In this document: positions 40,351 through 41,878 of the stretch, piece by piece
How the letters are laid out: each line of letters starts with the position of its first letter
Numbering within the stretch: position 1 is the first letter of the stretch
Source of the DNA: a virus
Length of the DNA stretch: 41,878 nucleotides
Strand: one strand, 5' to 3'
Virus record (IMG/VR): IMGVR_UViG_3300043436_003224
Coordinates: 1-41,878 of that record
Notes under the pieces: generated by a model
What the model saw: only the letters and a program-made list of their open reading frames with translations
Database searches by the model: none
What the model was told of the DNA's origin: nothing
Made by a program: the position numbers and the translations under genes

Positions 40351-41878
40351 CACAACTCCGCACTTACCCATACTGCTGTATTCAAAATACCCATTGTGTA
40401 ACCCACTGGCAACTGATTACCAGTATTGTTATCAGACGAGTATGCCAATGTTTTAAAACCTACAGTGGTAGTTGACTGTCCTGATTGGTAAACCAGCACT
40501 CTGGAAATATTAGAACCTGCACTGTATTGATAGAAATCAAACGAGTGACTACCGCTTCCTGCTGAAGTATAAGCAGTTGGGTCTACTCTCATTGTTACTG
40601 GAAAAGAATGACTTATCAGAAGATTCCCACCACTTAAACCGACATTCCAATATTGATTAACTGCTTTTATGTTTCCTGCTGGGATTACATGAAAATACCG
40701 TTGGCATAGGGCTAGTTCTACACCGTATGGTCGTTGTTCAAATGGGGTTGGCTGTGTGTTTGCTTCTAGCTGTACACCAGTCAAATAAAAAGTTGCACCG
40801 TTGGTACTAATCCAGTTAACACCGCCAGAAGTTTTAGGCGTAAAAGAAGTTTTCCAAGAATTAACAGCACCGACAGCATCTGCCCCTGAGCCTAAATCAA
40901 ACCAAAGACTTAAACTTTCAGTGTTGTTGGTGCTCCATGAACCACTTGTTTCTCCAGGGATTGTTATAATTTCTTTTTCCCAAGTGTTGGCAGTCGTAAT
41001 AGTGTAAGTAGCGGTATACATTCTTGAAGAGGCAGGGTTCTTGATGGATACTGTATATGTCCCAGCAATACTTGAGCGAACCCAGAAAGAAAGAGTTACC
41101 GTTTTTGCACTAGCAGTCCCCCATCCCAAATAAGCGGTGTTTAAACCTTCCATAAAGTGACGTAAACCGTAGTAGGCATCACTGCTAGGGGTGGTTGCTG
41201 CTAAAGATGTTAGTAAAGTTGAATATGCAAATTCACCTGGTGCAACTGTTGATTGAATCATGCTTAATTTAGCATTAAGTGAACTGTATGTTGCCCAACG
41301 GTCCAATCCAAACACGTTATTAGCAAAACCACTGTTGACGGCAGTGGTGCCTCGTTGAGAAATGCGCATATCGCCATTAATGATTAAGTTGCGGAAACCG
41401 CTAGTAACATTTGCTGCTGCTGCAGTCACAAACTCTGTTGTAGCCAACTGGGTTGTGTTTGTACCAGCAGCAGCCGTAGGAGCAGTAGGTGTACCTGTAA
41501 ACGCAGGGCTATCCAAACTTACGGTGCCCGTGGCACCAGTTGTGCCACTAACGCCAGAAACTCCACTGACGCCAGAGACGCCAGAAACACCAGAAACGCC
41601 TTGTGGGCCAGTTGGGCCAGTATCTCCAATTGCACCACTCACACCCGAAACACCGCTTACCCCTGAGACGCCAGACGGTCCTGTGGCACCGCTAACCCCA
41701 GAAACACCACTAGCACCTTGTGGACCAGAAGGACCAACAACACCGCTGACTCCAGAAACACCCGATACTCCGCTTGGTCCAGTAGCACCAGTATCGCCAG
41801 AGACTCCGCTTACTCCTGAAACCCCACTAACACCAGAGACACCACTGACGCCCGAAGGTCCGGTTGCGCCAGTATCTC
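40350..41878 (-). CDS. Collagen-like tail fibre, 5'-truncated by window edge
   Basis: The minus-strand frame stays open to the end of the window, so the N-terminus lies beyond it; about 508 residues are visible. The first ~120 are Gly-X-Y repeats ([20 protein letters not shown]). They are followed by the fibre linker [20 protein letters not shown] (then TTEFV), and a C-terminal jelly-roll-like domain ([69 protein letters not shown]), the architecture of carbohydrate-binding fibre tips. The tail shows a [10 protein letters not shown] segment, frequent in such tips. Probably a receptor-binding fibre. Confidence 0.85.
   Translation of the reverse strand, partial: DTGATGPSGVSGVSGVSGVSGVSGVSGDTGATGPSGVSGVSGVSGVVGPSGPQGASGVSGVSGATGPSGVSGVSGVSGVSGAIGDTGPTGPQGVSGVSGVSGVSGVSGVSGTTGATGTVSLDSPAFTGTPTAPTAAAGTNTTQLATTEFVTAAAANVTSGFRNLIINGDMRISQRGTTAVNSGFANNVFGLDRWATYSSLNAKLSMIQSTVAPGEFAYSTLLTSLAATTPSSDAYYGLRHFMEGLNTAYLGWGTASAKTVTLSFWVRSSIAGTYTVSIKNPASSRMYTATYTITTANTWEKEIITIPGETSGSWSTNNTESLSLWFDLGSGADAVGAVNSWKTSFTPKTSGGVNWISTNGATFYLTGVQLEANTQPTPFEQRPYGVELALCQRYFHVIPAGNIKAVNQYWNVGLSGGNLLISHSFPVTMRVDPTAYTSAGSGSHSFDFYQYSAGSNISRVLVYQSGQSTTTVGFKTLAYSSDNNTGNQLPVGYTMGILNTAVWVSAEL

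Overview
This window is a stretch of a tailed-phage genome from a contractile-tailed virus (myovirus morphotype). It carries a tail sheath, a tail tube, a tape measure and a complete P2/T4-style simple baseplate: hub, OB-fold spike, gp25-like, J-like and I-like proteins. Large terminase, portal and capsid genes are not visible and presumably lie outside the window. The host cannot be fixed from sequence. Several small proteins resemble families I know from aquatic phages, especially cyanophages: the 119-aa fibre-adjacent protein, the 82-aa Cys-rich zinc-ribbon-like protein, and the fibre C-terminal domains. A phage flavin-dependent halogenase is also known from a cyanophage. Some minus-strand starts have a TANNNT box 7-8 nt before ATG, an arrangement common in actinobacterial leaderless genes. 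A freshwater or marine bacterial host (cyanobacterial or actinobacterial) is the best guess, held loosely.

Layout: (1) 1-1791, plus strand: the end of an unknown gene, a ParB-like-domain protein and a very basic unknown protein. (2) 1804-2556, minus strand: two small tandem paralogues that interrupt the otherwise rightward structural region. (3) 2675-20710, plus strand: neck and tail module. In order it holds the head-tail connector, virion-morphogenesis (gpS/gp10-like) protein, neck or tail-terminator candidate, sheath, tube, tail-assembly chaperone with a probable -1 frameshift extension, a 1577-aa tape measure with an M15-like peptidase motif near its C-terminus, tube-initiator-like protein, hub, spike fused to collagen-like repeats, a Gly-rich fibre and its small partner, gp25-like, J-like and I-like proteins. 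(4) 20750-25492, plus strand: fibres, including a duplicated cassette of an FN3 plus Cys-rich fibre and a 67-aa partner, followed by a Cys-rich 82-aa protein. A 14-codon remnant of the 82-aa gene separates the two cassette copies. (5) 25501-41878, minus strand: a leftward-reading adsorption and modification region. It holds many collagen-like (Gly-Val-Ser repeat) fibres, a fibre with an extremely histidine-rich domain, a GT4 glycosyltransferase, an FkbM methyltransferase, two 2-oxoglutarate/Fe(II) oxygenases, a flavin-dependent tryptophan-halogenase-like enzyme, a DUF6065-like protein, a 359-aa unknown and several small proteins.

How it fits together: the plus strand builds the tail and baseplate. 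The minus strand makes alternative or accessory fibres that share N-terminal docking-like modules, together with an enzyme set (halogenase, two oxygenases, methyltransferase, glycosyltransferase) that could modify the fibres, the cell surface or a small molecule. The most unusual parts are the tightly packed halogenase/dioxygenase operon between fibre genes, the His-rich fibre and the duplicated Cys-rich FN3 fibre cassette. Genes are packed densely, often with 1-4 nt stop/start overlaps. There is no gene-free stretch over 300 bases, and I saw no tRNA, rRNA, CRISPR array or intact insertion sequence.
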